Assembly (NCBI RefSeq): GCF_000313135.1
Contig: NW_004457676.1
Span: forward strand, 50,980 to 114,979
DNA length: 64,000 bases
Origin: Acanthamoeba castellanii str. Neff
Taxonomy: Eukaryota > Discosea > Longamoebia > Acanthamoebidae
Direction: 5' to 3'
Part shown: positions 11,882-26,814 of the stretch, one piece after another
Layout: each line of letters opens with the position of its first letter
Position numbering within the stretch: position 1 is the stretch's first letter
Made by a program: the position numbers and the translations under genes
Notes under the pieces: model-generated
Told to the model about the DNA's origin: nothing
The model's input: the letters and a program-made list of their open reading frames with translations, nothing else
Database searches by the model: none

Positions 11882-12847
11882 TCAAGCTGCTGTTTGTGAG
11901 GGAGGAGGTGGCGATGGGGCGATGAAGTCGATGACGGCAAAGTGGGTGCGGGTGGGCACAAACTGGAGGGCCATCTCCCGGTAGACCTCGTCGTCGGCAA
12001 AGTCGGGTCCGCAGCAGTCGAGCCAGTACTCGTCGATGAAGGCTCGCACCAGGTCTGCCTCGATCGTGTCCGTCCGCGATTCGGCCGTCGGCTGGTACAC
12101 CCCGAGCCACAGCCCCTTGAAGGCCTCCTTCCCTTCGGCCAGCGGCGGCTGGAAGAACTCCACCACCACCCGCCTGAAGCCAAGCTGCACCCAAAAGCAT
12201 CAGTCCTCCACTCGACGTGTCTAAAAAAAGAACGAAGAAGCGCGAATGCGGCGTGGGCAGTGGCGGAGGGACCCACCTGGTGCATGATGCGTATACGCAC
12301 GTGGGGCGAGATGACGTCGGTCTCCGCATCCACCTTCTCGGGCGAGTGCGTCTCCTGTACCGCGACGATTGGTAATCAGCACAGCTTTTGAGGCCACAGA
12401 CGACGAAGTTCTCGAAGGAGGAGGTGGTACGAGGAAGATGGCGCGTAGTGGGGTGCCGTGGCGCTGGAGGGCGTCGCGGTGCATGAGCCGCGCGCCCTCG
12501 TCGAGGAGGCGTTGGGCAAGGCCCTGGCCGCGATGGACCGGCGATACCACCACGTACGACACGAAGCCGCACCTGGACTGCAGGTAGTACTCGAACACCA
12601 ACATGCCGCCCACCATCGCCTTCTCGTCCTTCCCTCCGTCTTCATCTTCGCGGAGACGAGCGAGGAGGATGTGAAAGATGGACTTGGGGTAGCACTCCGG
12701 CAGGCTGTCGCGCCAGACGTCGAGCTCGTCGAGCTCCTCCGGCGGGAAGGACGGCACCATGAGCTGATCGTAGAAGCGCTGAAGCAGCTCGTCATGTGCC
12801 TCCGGATCGTCGCGCACGTCCACCACCTCCCACAGCCTCCCGTCCAT
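11882..12847 (-). CDS. GNAT-family N-acetyltransferase
   Basis: The ATG at 12847 opens MDGRLWEVVDVRDDPEAHDE. The acetyl-CoA-binding core is clear: beta strands GGMLVFEYYLQS and CGFVSYVVVSP, then the pyrophosphate-binding loop HRGQGLAQRLLDEG (the Q/RxxGxG/A motif), followed by the helix and ALQRHGTPLRAIFL strand. The C-terminal exon (12190-11882) encodes LGFRRVVVEFFQPPL, the usual GNAT strand after the LGF motif, plus an acidic helical extension. Between them, ASKA joins ETHSPEKVDAETD only if a 28-base GT-AG segment (about 12394-12367) is removed, which is unusually short for an intron. Acetyl-CoA-dependent acylation is expected; the acceptor is unknown. Upstream in-frame codons exist but lack conserved sequence. 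Confidence 0.7.
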
Positions 12848-12970
12848 CTTCTCCAATAACGACTGATAATCCAAAAGAAAAAAGAAATCGTGTGCATTAA
12901 TCGGGAAAAACAAATGAGAAAGCTCAATTTTGCTCATCATCGTGTTGTGTTTATCCGGCAGGTGGAGAGG

Positions 12971-13159
12971 CTAGAGGGGGTTGGAATGGAGCGCAGCAAA
13001 GTCGAGGGGGGCGGGGGCGCCTGTCTTGCTGACGTGCGCTGCGGTGGTCATGATGAGGCAGATCGATGCGAAGGCTGTGAACTTCCACAGCGCCTCCTCC
13101 AAGTACTCGATGTCTTCCTCCTCCGTTCGGAACTTCTTGATGATCGCGCGAAACAACAT
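12971..13159 (-). CDS. Small single-pass membrane protein, 62 aa
   Basis: A single exon from the ATG at 13159 reads MLFRAIIKKFRTEEED, then a helical acidic segment IEYLEEALWKF. One hydrophobic span follows (about residues 30-48, TAFASICLIMTTAAHV), ahead of a short polar tail ending SNPL. The size, basic N-terminus and single span are like accessory subunits of mitochondrial inner-membrane complexes, but I do not recognise a family. Codon use and GC content match the neighbouring genes. It sits about 120 bp upstream of the GNAT gene on the same strand. Confidence 0.5.
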   Translation of the reverse strand: MLFRAIIKKFRTEEEDIEYLEEALWKFTAFASICLIMTTAAHVSKTGAPAPLDFAALHSNPL

Positions 13160-13430
13160 CTCTTCTTCTTTCGTGATGTGCTTGCTTGGTGGTTTGTGTT
13201 GGGTGCGTTTTTCCCTTTTCTTCGAATCGATTTTAAGTTGTGTGCTGTGCGTGTGTTGTGTGGTTGTGTCGTGTCTGTCGTAACATTGAAGGTGTCGCAG
13301 CAATAAGAACAGCTCACGTCGCGAGCTGCAGCAGAAGTGTCTAACGTGGTTGAGGTTGCAATTATTGAACAAAGAGGTGAAGAAGAAGCAAAAGTGTACA
13401 ACTGCAGAGTAGTGGAAGGGCACAGTGTGT

Positions 13431-15517
13431 CTAGCCGGGCACGCCGGAGAGCCGGCTCATGAAGGATCTTGGGCTCGCGGCGGGGGACGGTGCCGAGACA
13501 TCCGTTGCGCGCCGGCTCCGCCGCAGGAGCTCCTTCTGCTGCTCCTTCTCGCGCTCCCTCTCCCGCTCGCGCTCCTTGCGCTCGGCCTTCTCCCGCTGCT
13601 TCTCCTCCTTCCGCCGCTCCTTCTCGAGCTTGCGCTGCTGCGCTGCGTCCGCGGGTTCGTCCGAGCCCATCGGCCCGCTGCTGCTCGACGAGCCGTTGGT
13701 GAGCAGGCCGCCCGACGTGCTGAGCCCGCTCAGGCCGACCGCCGCGCGATAGTTGCGGCACGACTTGGAGGTGCGCAGCTCCTTCGTCACCGTCTTGCTG
13801 CGCGGCTGCACCGGCGATCCGGGCTTGCTGCCGCCCTTGCCCCCGTTCTCCGGCCCTCTGTCGTTGACACGACCAGTTCTGTTAGGGGTTGGTTGGCAAA
13901 CAAAGGAAGGGCAGGCAGCACGTACTGAAGCTGTACAATGGTGACGGACGGGTAGGAGTCGGACTGGGCTTGGGTGTCGGGGCCACCGGCCTCCGCGATG
14001 ACAGTCTCGTTGGCGTAGTAGCCCTCGAGCGAGCCGCGATTGCGGTCCGTGAGGGAGCGCGATCGGGACAGCATGATCCCACGTCGTCGCTTGTCCAGGC
14101 CGCCGGACAGCTGCCGCTTGATCCGATCGAAGCTCGACGTCGACGACGTCATCTCGGCCGAGGGGCCGGAGGTGGGAGTTGAGGTGGTGGTTGATGACGT
14201 TGAGGTGGAAGTGGAGGTGGAGGTGGAGGTAGTGTCCTCCGAACTCGGGGCTTTGTTGAACATCACCTCGGACTTATTGTCGGCCCGCTTGTCCTTGGAC
14301 TTGTTGGGGGGCTCCACGCGGAGGGCGTCGCTCTTGTTGCCCACCGACACGCTGCGCTTCTTGGCCTCGTCGGCTACCACCTGCAGATCCCCGGTGCTGC
14401 CCGCCGCCGCCGAGACCGTGCAGCTGCGAAGCCGGCCCGCAGCGTCCGGGCGCAGCCCCTGAGCCGACTCGCCCTCAGCGGCCTTCTCCCGCGTGCGCTT
14501 GCGCCACTCCGTCGCGGCCTTCTTGTCGCCATCGAGGGTGGTCCCGCGCCGCTCGCGCTTGCCCTTGTCGCGGTTGAGGATGAGGCTGCCGCCCTCCCGC
14601 ACCCAGCTCAGGTAGCGGAACGACGACGGCGATTGCGAGCCGGAGCTGAGTGGCGACGGGGCCGGCGACAGTGAGGAGGGCGACGAGGGCGTGGGCGAGG
14701 TGGGCGTGGTGAGGGGCGACGTGGTGGCCGACGAGGGAGAGATGGCGGGCGAGGTGGGCGACGACAAGTTCGACGAGTCCAACAAGGGCGGGTTGACGGC
14801 CTGGACGGTGGTGGCGAAGTTGAGGCTCCACCGCCGCTTGAACTCGAGCTTGAAGGCCGCCCCCGGCCGCACCTCCGGCGTGCTGTCTAGGGTGTCGAAC
14901 GACAGGGTGCGCCCCTCTTCGCCCAGGCTGCCGCTGTCGCTGTTGTTGCTCTCGTCGCTCTCCTCGTCGTCCACGTCGACCGTCACGCGCCTGTTGCTCA
15001 GCGGGGCGGGCACAGGGACCGACAGGTCGCCGTCGCTCTCGTCGTTGGCGCTGCTGTCGTCGCTGTATTCGTTGGTCGACAGCGATCGCGGCTTGAGGAA
15101 GAGCGCCCGCCCGGACTCGCCTATCCGCGAGCCCCCGTCCATGAGGCCGTAGACGGGCGAGTGGGTCACCACCCGCTGGTCGCCGTAGCCCCCCTCGCTC
15201 TTTCGCCGCCGCCTGGCCTTGAGTATCTCGCTGACCATGAGCGGTGGTCGCAGGCTTTCCTCCATCAGCGAGGCCTGAAGGATGAGGAGCTGCTGCTGTT
15301 GCTGCTGCTCGCGTCGCTTGTCTTCTTCGATTCGCTGAAGGTGGGCGAGCCGTTGCCTCTTGCGGGCCTCCTTCTTCTCAGCGCGGACACGAGCTCTGAC
15401 GGTGTGCCGGGCTTCCTTCTCCAGCCGCCGGGCGATGCACTGGATGCCCAGCTTGGAGGCCATCCATCGCTCTCGATCGCGCTCTTCGTTGGGGTCCTTT
15501 ACCCAGAAGGAGCCCAT
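13431..15517 (-). CDS. Ser/charged low-complexity protein of unknown function
   Basis: The long exon encodes a basic, Gln-rich coiled-coil head (residues after KDPNEERDRERW, with RRLEKEARHTVRARVRAEKK and a Q8 run). It continues as a long disordered region rich in Ser, Pro and Thr with repeated S/T-P sites and basic-Ser motifs (KRRWSLN, KKRSVSVGN, KRQLSG, SRSRSL), all candidate kinase sites. A phase-matched intron (donor after VQLQ, about 13930; acceptor about 13884) joins TGRVNDRGPENGG and a second E/R/K helix ending at 13431. No catalytic domain is visible. The ATG at 15517 (MGSFWVKDPN) is in frame, but an alternative ATG at 15642 opens a more protein-like Glu/Ser/Asp-rich head that stops at the same place in another frame, suggesting a frame break or unrecognised splice. 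Confidence 0.55.
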
Positions 15518-15642
15518 GAAGGATCGAGCCAGTCGTGGTCGTCTTCCGAATCTGACGATGATGAAGATGACGACGAGTGGAAGAAGTAGTCCTCCTCCTC
15601 GACCACCATTTCCAACGACATCCCCGTCCGCTTGCGATCCAT

Positions 15643-16138
15643 ATCGTCTCACCACTCCCACCCCTCTACCGCTAATCTTGTTCTATTGATTGTTTGTTTT
15701 TTGTTTTTTGACAGTGGGGCGTGGTGCTCTTGGTTCCTCTTTGAAGATGGAGCGCCGCGTCTGAGGAGGCGCCAGAAGAGGAGAGAGATGCTTCAAAGGA
15801 AAAGGAGCCACGGAGGCCGTTTGAAAAGACAAGGCCGTCTTTGACTGCGTTCTTTGGAGGGGGGGGGCAGCGTGGAGCGGGTTGTTATTGGCAACCGCGG
15901 TTTCCAAACAACTCTTTGTGTGCACCCGAGTGTTACGTGCCATTTCGCACAACCGTGCCGCTTCGCGTGTGACTCCCCCATAAAGGGCAATCACGACCGA
16001 TTTGTCCACACCAAGCAGCGCATATTTCGAATTATTTGCCTTTTCGGTACACGGGCGTTTTTTCGTCCGTCTGCTTTGCCACAACACAGGGAAAGGACAC
16101 GAACGAGGGGGGTTGTGGGTGGGGGGAGCACACTCAAT
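15643..16138. other. Intergenic region without a clear gene
   Basis: This contains the 5' flank of the Ser-rich gene and the 3' flank of the deacetylase gene, both on the minus strand. An open frame of about 130 codons runs through on the minus strand, but it has no recognisable domain and lacks an ATG in good context. A G9 run occurs near 15860. Confidence 0.35.
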
Positions 16139-16955
16139 CTACTGCTGGGGCTGGGCCGAGGCCCGGCTGTCGACGAGGTCGATGATCCGGGCGAGCACCT
16201 TGAAGCCCTTCACGAAGCTCGACAGCAGGGCGAACTCGTTATCGGCGTGGTAGGCCTCCTCGTCTCCGTAACCAACGGTCTGCACCAGCAAAACCGCGCC
16301 ATTAACACACACCCATGCCCTGGCTGACAACACATCACATGACACGACACACGACACACGCGTGCTACATTGCGAGGATTGTACGCACCTGCACATCAAA
16401 GCCGCCTGCCTGGAGGTCCGCCACAAGAGGGAGCGTGCCTGGAATTCCACGCATGTGTGTAAGTAACAGCGCAGGGTCCGAGGGTGTGGGTGCGCGTACC
16501 GGTGTCGGCGAGAGGCTTGACCTCGCCGATGATCTCCTGGGTGGCCTGGGCGAGGGACTTGAAGCCGAGGCTGTCCAGGTGGCAGGCGATGCCCTGCACG
16601 GGTTCGCACAGCCACTTCCACTCGAAGACGGCGGGCTCGTCGTCGCCTTCGCGCTTCTTCAGCACGTAGCGGGCGTCGGGTCCCCGGTGGGCCATCTGGT
16701 GCAGCGACTCGAACCTCTCCTCGCGCAGCTGAGCCACGGCGTCGTCGACCACCTTGACTGCGTCCTTAATGGAGTAGAAGGGAATCAACCGGATGTCGCC
16801 CTTGACCGTGCACTCGCCCGGGATCTGGTTGATGCCGCTCTCCGGCACCGCGATCTGCGTGGGCTTGAGCGACGACGAGCACGGGAAGCCGTACTCCTCC
16901 TCCCTCTCGTGCGGAGGGAACCGCTCGTAGAACCTTCACCACCGCACACGCCACA

Positions 16956-16999
<44 letters not shown>

Positions 17000-18124
17000 T
17001 CAGGGAACGGACAATCACAGTGTCAGGAAGTGCGGTGCGGGTACTTCTTCTGGACCTGGATGATGAGGTCGCTGGCCATCTCCAGGGCGTTGACGCCCTT
17101 GTTGGGGAAGCCGCTGTGGCAAAGCTTGCCCTTCACCTTCAGCTCCCACTGGCAGAGACCACCTGCAGCCATCAAGTACGCATTCAGTACCACGGATGGA
17201 TGGGGGAAGGAACAGAGACGCGAGCGACGAACCGCTGCCGATGTTGGGCTGGGCGTCGGCACAGTCGAGCCAGACCAGAGGGCCGTTCTTCATGGCGTCG
17301 AGCTCGCCGTGCTTCATCAGCTCGTCGACACCAATGGGCAGACGACCGCCCGATTCCTCGTCGACGATCAGCACCCCGAACACGCTCACGCTCAGCTGTG
17401 GCTTCGTCTCGGCCAACTGCTTGAAGAGATCGGTGAGGAGCGCGCAGTGGCCCAGGCAGTCGGTGGAGCCGCGGCCGTAGAGCTTGTCGCCCTCCACGGT
17501 GAGCTTGAACGGGTCGCGCTCCCAGGTCTCCGGGTTGGCGTACACCACGTCGAGGTGCGACCCCACGAAGGCCACCGACGACACATCCTTGGCCACCGCA
17601 GGCTTGGCCGCCGGGTACTCGATGATGATATTTCCTCCTGCACGACACACGACACACGACACACGACACACGACACACGACACACGACACACGACACACG
17701 ACACACGACACACGACACACGACACACGACACACGACACACGACACACGACACGCACAGTGAGACCGGACCAAGAGCTGCAGGGCAGTTGTGTGCCCGCG
17801 CGATGCAAGGAGCAAGGAGGGTGCTGTACGGTGCTCGGCGTAGTGAATGTGCTTGATACGCAGAACGCCCCCGTTTTCCACGCGGTAGGGCTCCAGCGCG
17901 CTCAGCACATGCCGGCCCGCCTTGTCCTCCTGCGGAATGAAGTCCGGAGGCCTGCACCGATCGATTTGATTTAATTTTTGATTTTAATCAACATTTAAAA
18001 ACTGTGAGATGCGCAAGGCCGAGTGGGGATCAGCGCACCGGTTCTGCAAATGGTAGGTCTCGCCAATGAGCTTCCCCAGCAACTCCACGAAGAAGGTCTG
18101 ATCGAGTTCTAACTGTGCTGCCAT
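16139..18124 (-). CDS. N-acetylornithine deacetylase, plant type (M20 family)
   Basis: The ATG at 18124 (MAAQLELDQTFF) to a TAG at 16139 spans about seven exons. Conserved M20 metal-site motifs are present: the first strand pair with GSHLDVV, the bridging Asp in GRGSTDCLGH, the catalytic Glu pair in VDEESGG, and later HSGFPNKGVNALEMA. Downstream come FYERFPPHEREEEYGF, INQIPGECTVKGDIRLIPFY, PLVADLQAGGFDVQ and GDEEAYHADNEF, which carries the last metal His. The order and these exact segments match plant acetylornithine deacetylases rather than bacterial ArgE. The expected reaction is hydrolysis of N2-acetyl-L-ornithine to ornithine and acetate in the cyclic or linear arginine pathway. One intron holds a heptanucleotide array and another a CA run. 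It shares a 97-bp divergent spacer with the EEP/R3H gene. Confidence 0.85.
16957..16998. repeat. (CA)n microsatellite in intron
   Basis: About 21 uninterrupted CA units lie in an intron of the acetylornithine deacetylase gene, reading (TG)n in the sense of the transcript, close to the donor of the exon that ends FYERFPPHE. Confidence 0.9.
17639..17754. repeat. Heptanucleotide (ACACGAC)n array in intron
   Basis: About 16 nearly perfect copies of a 7-bp unit lie inside a deacetylase intron; on the transcript strand the unit reads GTGTCGT. The same heptamer in the same transcript sense occurs in the PARP gene at 50147-50221. Confidence 0.95.
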
Positions 18125-18221
18125 CTCTGCGGTGTCAAAGCAAGAAAAGAAATTATTCAGAGAAAATGAGGCTGTCGGTATTCGTGGCCAAAGCCACAAC
18201 CACCAGACTAACAACGAAAAG
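18125..18221. promoter_or_regulatory. Bidirectional intergenic spacer
   Basis: A 97-bp, relatively AT-rich gap lies between the divergent start codons of the deacetylase (minus) and EEP/R3H (plus) genes. Both promoters must lie here or within 5' UTR or coding sequence. Confidence 0.4.
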
Positions 18222-20908
18222 ATGGAAGCCAGTGCACAGTGCGCCATCTGTGCCCATGCCCCAGCGATCCACAAACAGCGCGTGGTGAGTCTGCTTAAGC
18301 TTCTTTACCCTGATGATTTTTTATTCATCAAAACCATATATTCTGTATTTGTAATGTGGCTGCAGGTGTCCACGTTCTTTGGGGCAGCCTTGAAGCAGCC
18401 CGACGACCCGGCGGGACAGGCCGATGATGATAGAGAAGGTGAGCAGTGGTTCGGTGTGTGCGCCGATTGCGATGTGGTGTGCACCGCCCACCGAAGCAAG
18501 CTCGAGGCGCGCATGGCGCAAGCCTTCGCCGATGCGGCCGATGTTGAACGTGCCGGTGAGGGCAAGCAAGCGGCCGACGCGCGACGGCTGCGATGGAAGC
18601 GGGTGCGCAGCGCCGCCGGGGCGCTGAAGAAGCGTGCCGGCTCGCTGCCCGCCAAACAGGCCGACGAGTATCGGGAGCTCCTTCGGTCCCACTTCGGCAC
18701 CGACGACCTCGACGATCCGCATGTGCAGTGGCTGTGGTATGCATACAGTACTTGCCCGCGTGCCACGCTGCTCACATGTCGGCGAAATGCATGTAATCAG
18801 CTGATGGCCTGACACTTAGTCCTTGCCGTGGTGTGTTGAAGCTCGTTTGATGCAGAGATCGACGGCGAAGAGGTGAACAGGGTGGTGGCCCAACTGTCGG
18901 CGCGGGAGCGACAGGAGTTCGTCGATATCTGGAAGGCGCACTGGTACCAGCTGTTCAAGGCCCAGGGAGCCGCCGTCCCGTCTGGCTGGCACCCCCGCTC
19001 CATCCTCATCCATGAGCTGCTCAAGCGGAGGTACGCCACGGGTCCAGCTCTGCGCAGAAGTCGCACAGTGGCTTGACCCGCTCTCCCCAGGGAAAGCAAG
19101 GCGCGCTTCCAGCCGGCGTTGGGCCTGCCCACCCCGGTCTACCGCTACGACAAGAGGGCCGAGCAGTGGAAGGAGGCCCCGCCCGATGCGGTCGCCGCCG
19201 AGACGGTGCAGACGGACCGGTTGGTGGTGGTGAGCTTCAACGTGCTGTTCGACCTCTACCACGGACTCACGGATCTCATTCACACCCACAAGCGAACGCC
19301 CTACGCACTCGACATGCTGCGGGAGCTCGACGCCGACATCATCGGGCTGCAGGTACAGCCCCTCTCTAAGTGAAACCAAGGCGGGCTTCGGCACCACTCA
19401 CCTCCGCTTCGCCTTCGCCGCGCAGGAGGTGACGCCTCCGTTCCTGAGCTACATGCTGGAGGAGGAATGGGTCAAGGAGCGCTATTATGTCTCCGAGAAC
19501 GACTTGGCGTTGGCCAAGACCAAGGCGACGAAGAAGTACTTCGATCGTAGTCCTTTGCGACTGTCAGTTTGATTCGCACATATCCATCTGACCTGAAGGC
19601 GTGAACGGCAGGGATCTGCAAAGCACGGTCTACCCGTCGGGCCAGTTGCTCTTGTCGAAGCTGCCCTTCCAGGCCAGCGTCTACGCCTTCTCAAACTACA
19701 AGCGCCTCGTGTGCGGCGAATTCATCATCAACGAGCGACCCCTGTGCGTTCCCGTCGTCCACCTCAGCAGGTGCCTAGTTCTCCGCCCACACAATCAACC
19801 CCCCCCCGCATCGTGTTCACTGATAGCTGGCTGGGGGCTGGGCATGCAGCGAGAAGTCAGAGGGAGCAGGGAGCAGGAGGGCGGGTCAGATCAATACGAT
19901 TGTGAGTGCGATGCGCGGAGAGAACACCGCGACCGACAGAGCGTGCGTGATGGACTCGATCGTGATGGGCGACTTCAACTTCTCCGACGACAAGGAGGAG
20001 AGCAAGCTCATTCCTGATGACTTTGTGGATGCCTGGCTCGCTCTGCGCCCAGGTGCGCGTCAATTTCACCACCATTCGAATGCTTGTTTTTCCCTGACGC
20101 GCTTCCTTTAGACGAGGAGGGCTTCACCTTCAACCCGAGCACCAACCTGGCTGCAGCGCTCGTCAGCCAGAGCCAAAAAGGCAGGAGGTTTGATCGAATA
20201 CTCATCCGCAGCCCTGGGTACAACAACTCCACCCCAACAACTCCACCCCAATCACACAACTCCCGTCGTCATGCTAAGCATCTCTATCGCCAGCGAGGGC
20301 CGATTCTGGCACCCAGTGAGCATCGATATGATCGCCACTGAGCCCATCGTGTGGAAAGAGAAGCGCAGGCCGAAGCGTAGGCCCCCCTGGCTTGAAGTGT
20401 TCGCGATGCTGGTTTCATCTCAGTTTCGGCCAAGCGACTCGCAACTGAACGCACCTTCCTCACTCTAGGGCCAGACACTGTGGATGAATCAGCGCTCAGC
20501 CCCGAGGAGACAGAAGACCTCATCACCACGTTTGCATGTGACGACGCTCGCGAGGTGCTCGAGTTTCCGCCCACGCTCAACAACTTCCAGAGGATGCTGG
20601 TGCACCGTATTGCTTCTAGGGTACTCCCGGCGATCTAATGTTGCACGATATCGATACCTACAGCTCACCATGTCCCCCTCTAGTTGGGCCTGCAGCACTA
20701 CAGCGCTGGAGAAGAGTCAAAGGGGACGCGTTGTGTGGTTGTTGCCAAGAAGAAGGAAGGCACCAGCGCCAAGGCACAGCACAAGGGTGCACCACAGCCT
20801 GCCTCGCCGACGGATGCCAGTGGTAGTGAGCCCCTCGAAGAACAGGAGTTCCGCATGCACCCATCCGACCACTTTGGTCTTGCGTGTACACTTCACTTTG
20901 GGCTCTGA
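18222..20908 (+). CDS. TDP2-like endonuclease/exonuclease/phosphatase with inserted R3H domain
   Basis: The N-terminal exons have zinc-binding-like Cys pairs (CAICAHAP; CADCDVVCTAH), then a helical region. The EEP fold begins with VVVSFNVLFDLYH (catalytic Asn). It continues with DADIIGLQEVTPPFLSYML (metal Glu), LLLSKLPF, VMGDFNFSD (Asp/Asn pair) and RRFDRILIRS, and closes with the HPSDHFGL motif (catalytic Asp-His) just before the stop. Motif order and wording resemble TDP2-type phosphodiesterases. Between the strand ending IATEPI and HPSDHFGL lies a complete R3H domain: LSPEETEDLITTF, FPPTLNNFQRMLVHRI with the R-x3-H signature, GLQHYSAGEESKGTRCVVV. The single-strand nucleic-acid-binding R3H module is therefore nested in the catalytic fold. 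A DNA- or RNA-end processing role is inferred. Confidence 0.8.
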
Positions 20909-21573
20909 TCATCACCGCCCGCAACAAAAGGCGCCCTTTCCCGGAAGTGGATTTTTGTGCAAACCAGAAAGGGTACAGCAAAACACAAAACAAAGCAAGA
21001 TGCGCGCAAGTCAGAGAGTGGCCTCTCAGCGGTGGGCGGTTCCAGCCTTGACCGTTTGATGGCCTGTGGCAAAGGAATGCACCACACTTGCTCAAGCATG
21101 AACTCCCTGTCCTCTTGTTTGACCTTTTAGCCCTGGCCACCAGGGTCCTGATGTACTCTGGGTAAGCCTGTGCTTTCAGCTTCACATTATGGCCAAAAGG
21201 CTGTGTGTCCCACTCCCCAACACCACACAGGTCTTTCTCTGTGAGCTCAAGATCCACACAAGGCGCTGAAGAAGATCAAGCACAGGGGCTACCACATCAC
21301 AGCCAAGTATCAGGCCAACAGCCATCATCATGGTGGGCGTGTGCTTTGACAGCCACATGTGCAGAGTGGGCCACCTGGTCAGGGCCACCAACGACAGGTC
21401 CCCCCCCTTCCTCCTCTTTCTCCCACCAGTGCAGTGGCTGCTCACCTTTCCCGTGAAGGTGACGGAGAGCGGTGGCGCCGTCCGCGAAGCAGAGGTGAGG
21501 CTAAGAGTGATTGAGAATAAATAAACTACTACAAGATGAAAGAAGTCGTTCTGACCAAAACAACGCTGCTCGT
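20909..21573. other. Gap with degenerate coding-like tract
   Basis: This region of about 660 bp separates the EEP/R3H stop from the stop of the minus-strand scaffold gene. Its composition is flatter than that of neighbouring exons. Minus-strand codons give a protein-like tract (CGVGEWDTQPFGHNVKLK, then QAYPEYIRTLVARAKRSNK) that is interrupted by stops, and the plus strand gives KALKKIKHRGYHITAKYQ. Near its right end is a 27-bp sequence repeated at 61127. It may be a decayed gene or transposon relic; no family is recognised. Confidence 0.35.
21471..21497 (+). repeat. 27-bp dispersed repeat, copy 1
   Basis: This 27-base segment starting ggtggcgccgtcc and ending gaagcagaggtg matches 61127-61153 at 26 of 27 positions in the same orientation. 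Both copies would read Gly-Gly-Ala-Val-X-Glu-Ala-Glu-Val. Confidence 0.7.
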
Positions 21574-25953
<4,380 letters not shown>

Positions 25954-26814
25954 GATGCTGCTGAAGCCCTCTTTGCTCGGTTTCTCACTGATGATGTAAA
26001 CAACGACCGGCACCTCCAACAGGACGGTGGTGGCAGCAGGAGCAGCAATGCACGACCGTGAGGCGATGTGTGGGGGTGGTGCAGCCGGCACTGAATTGTC
26101 CGCCCCACTTTCCGGAGGGCAAAGTGGCGGCGGAGCTTCCTTTTGTTCTCTTCTTCCTTTGTGTCGCGGTTGGTCGAAGCGTTATATTGAACAGGCAGCG
26201 GTGTTCCGGTGCTGAGAGGATGAGCAAGGGCGGGGTCGCTGGCGTGTGAGCTGTGATCCAGTCTGGTCGATCCCTCGATTGGTGGGTGGTCAGATGGGTG
26301 GTATTGGGTCGATACCATATCCCCAAGTGGACCTTGGCGCGACCAACCACAACAGAAAGGGGCAGCTGTCGAACCGACGACGCACAACTGCAGAACGCGA
26401 AATTTCCGAAGAGAAGACGCGAACCAGCCCACACACGCCACACCGCACGAGAGAACGCTGCAGCCTCCGGTGGTGTGCTCGCCTTCATACGCGTCTTCAC
26501 CATCACCTATCCGACACCATCAACTCTCTGCTCTGTATCCGCAAGACACAGTACCCTATTTTCTCGCGAGGGACACGAGGCAAGCAAATCACAGAAGCGC
26601 GCCATCTGAACAATCGGCAAAGAGTTTTAATTTCTTGGAGCAAGTAGATGCCGCTGTGTAAACCAACAATTGCGGCGGGTAGCAAGCTGCAATGGGTCAC
26701 AATCAAGCAGGACACCCATCTCGCCCTCCAAGAATGCAAAATTGGTACACTTCTCGGCTCCATTTGATCCGATTCACGTTTCTGATTTCCCCCTCCCCCA
26801 ACGAGCAGTCGGCA
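25954..26814. other. Divergent upstream region, gene start unresolved
   Basis: This is the space between the scaffold start (minus) and the first confident exon of the next plus-strand gene. Several open stretches exist, but none has a domain. A frame near 26730-26790 with HFSAPFDPIHVSDF could be an upstream exon of the plus-strand gene. Confidence 0.35.

Noticed and set aside
17030..17974. Plus-strand open frame with TTHDTRH repeats
   Set aside because: The repeats are a translation of the heptanucleotide intron array; the opposite strand encodes the deacetylase.
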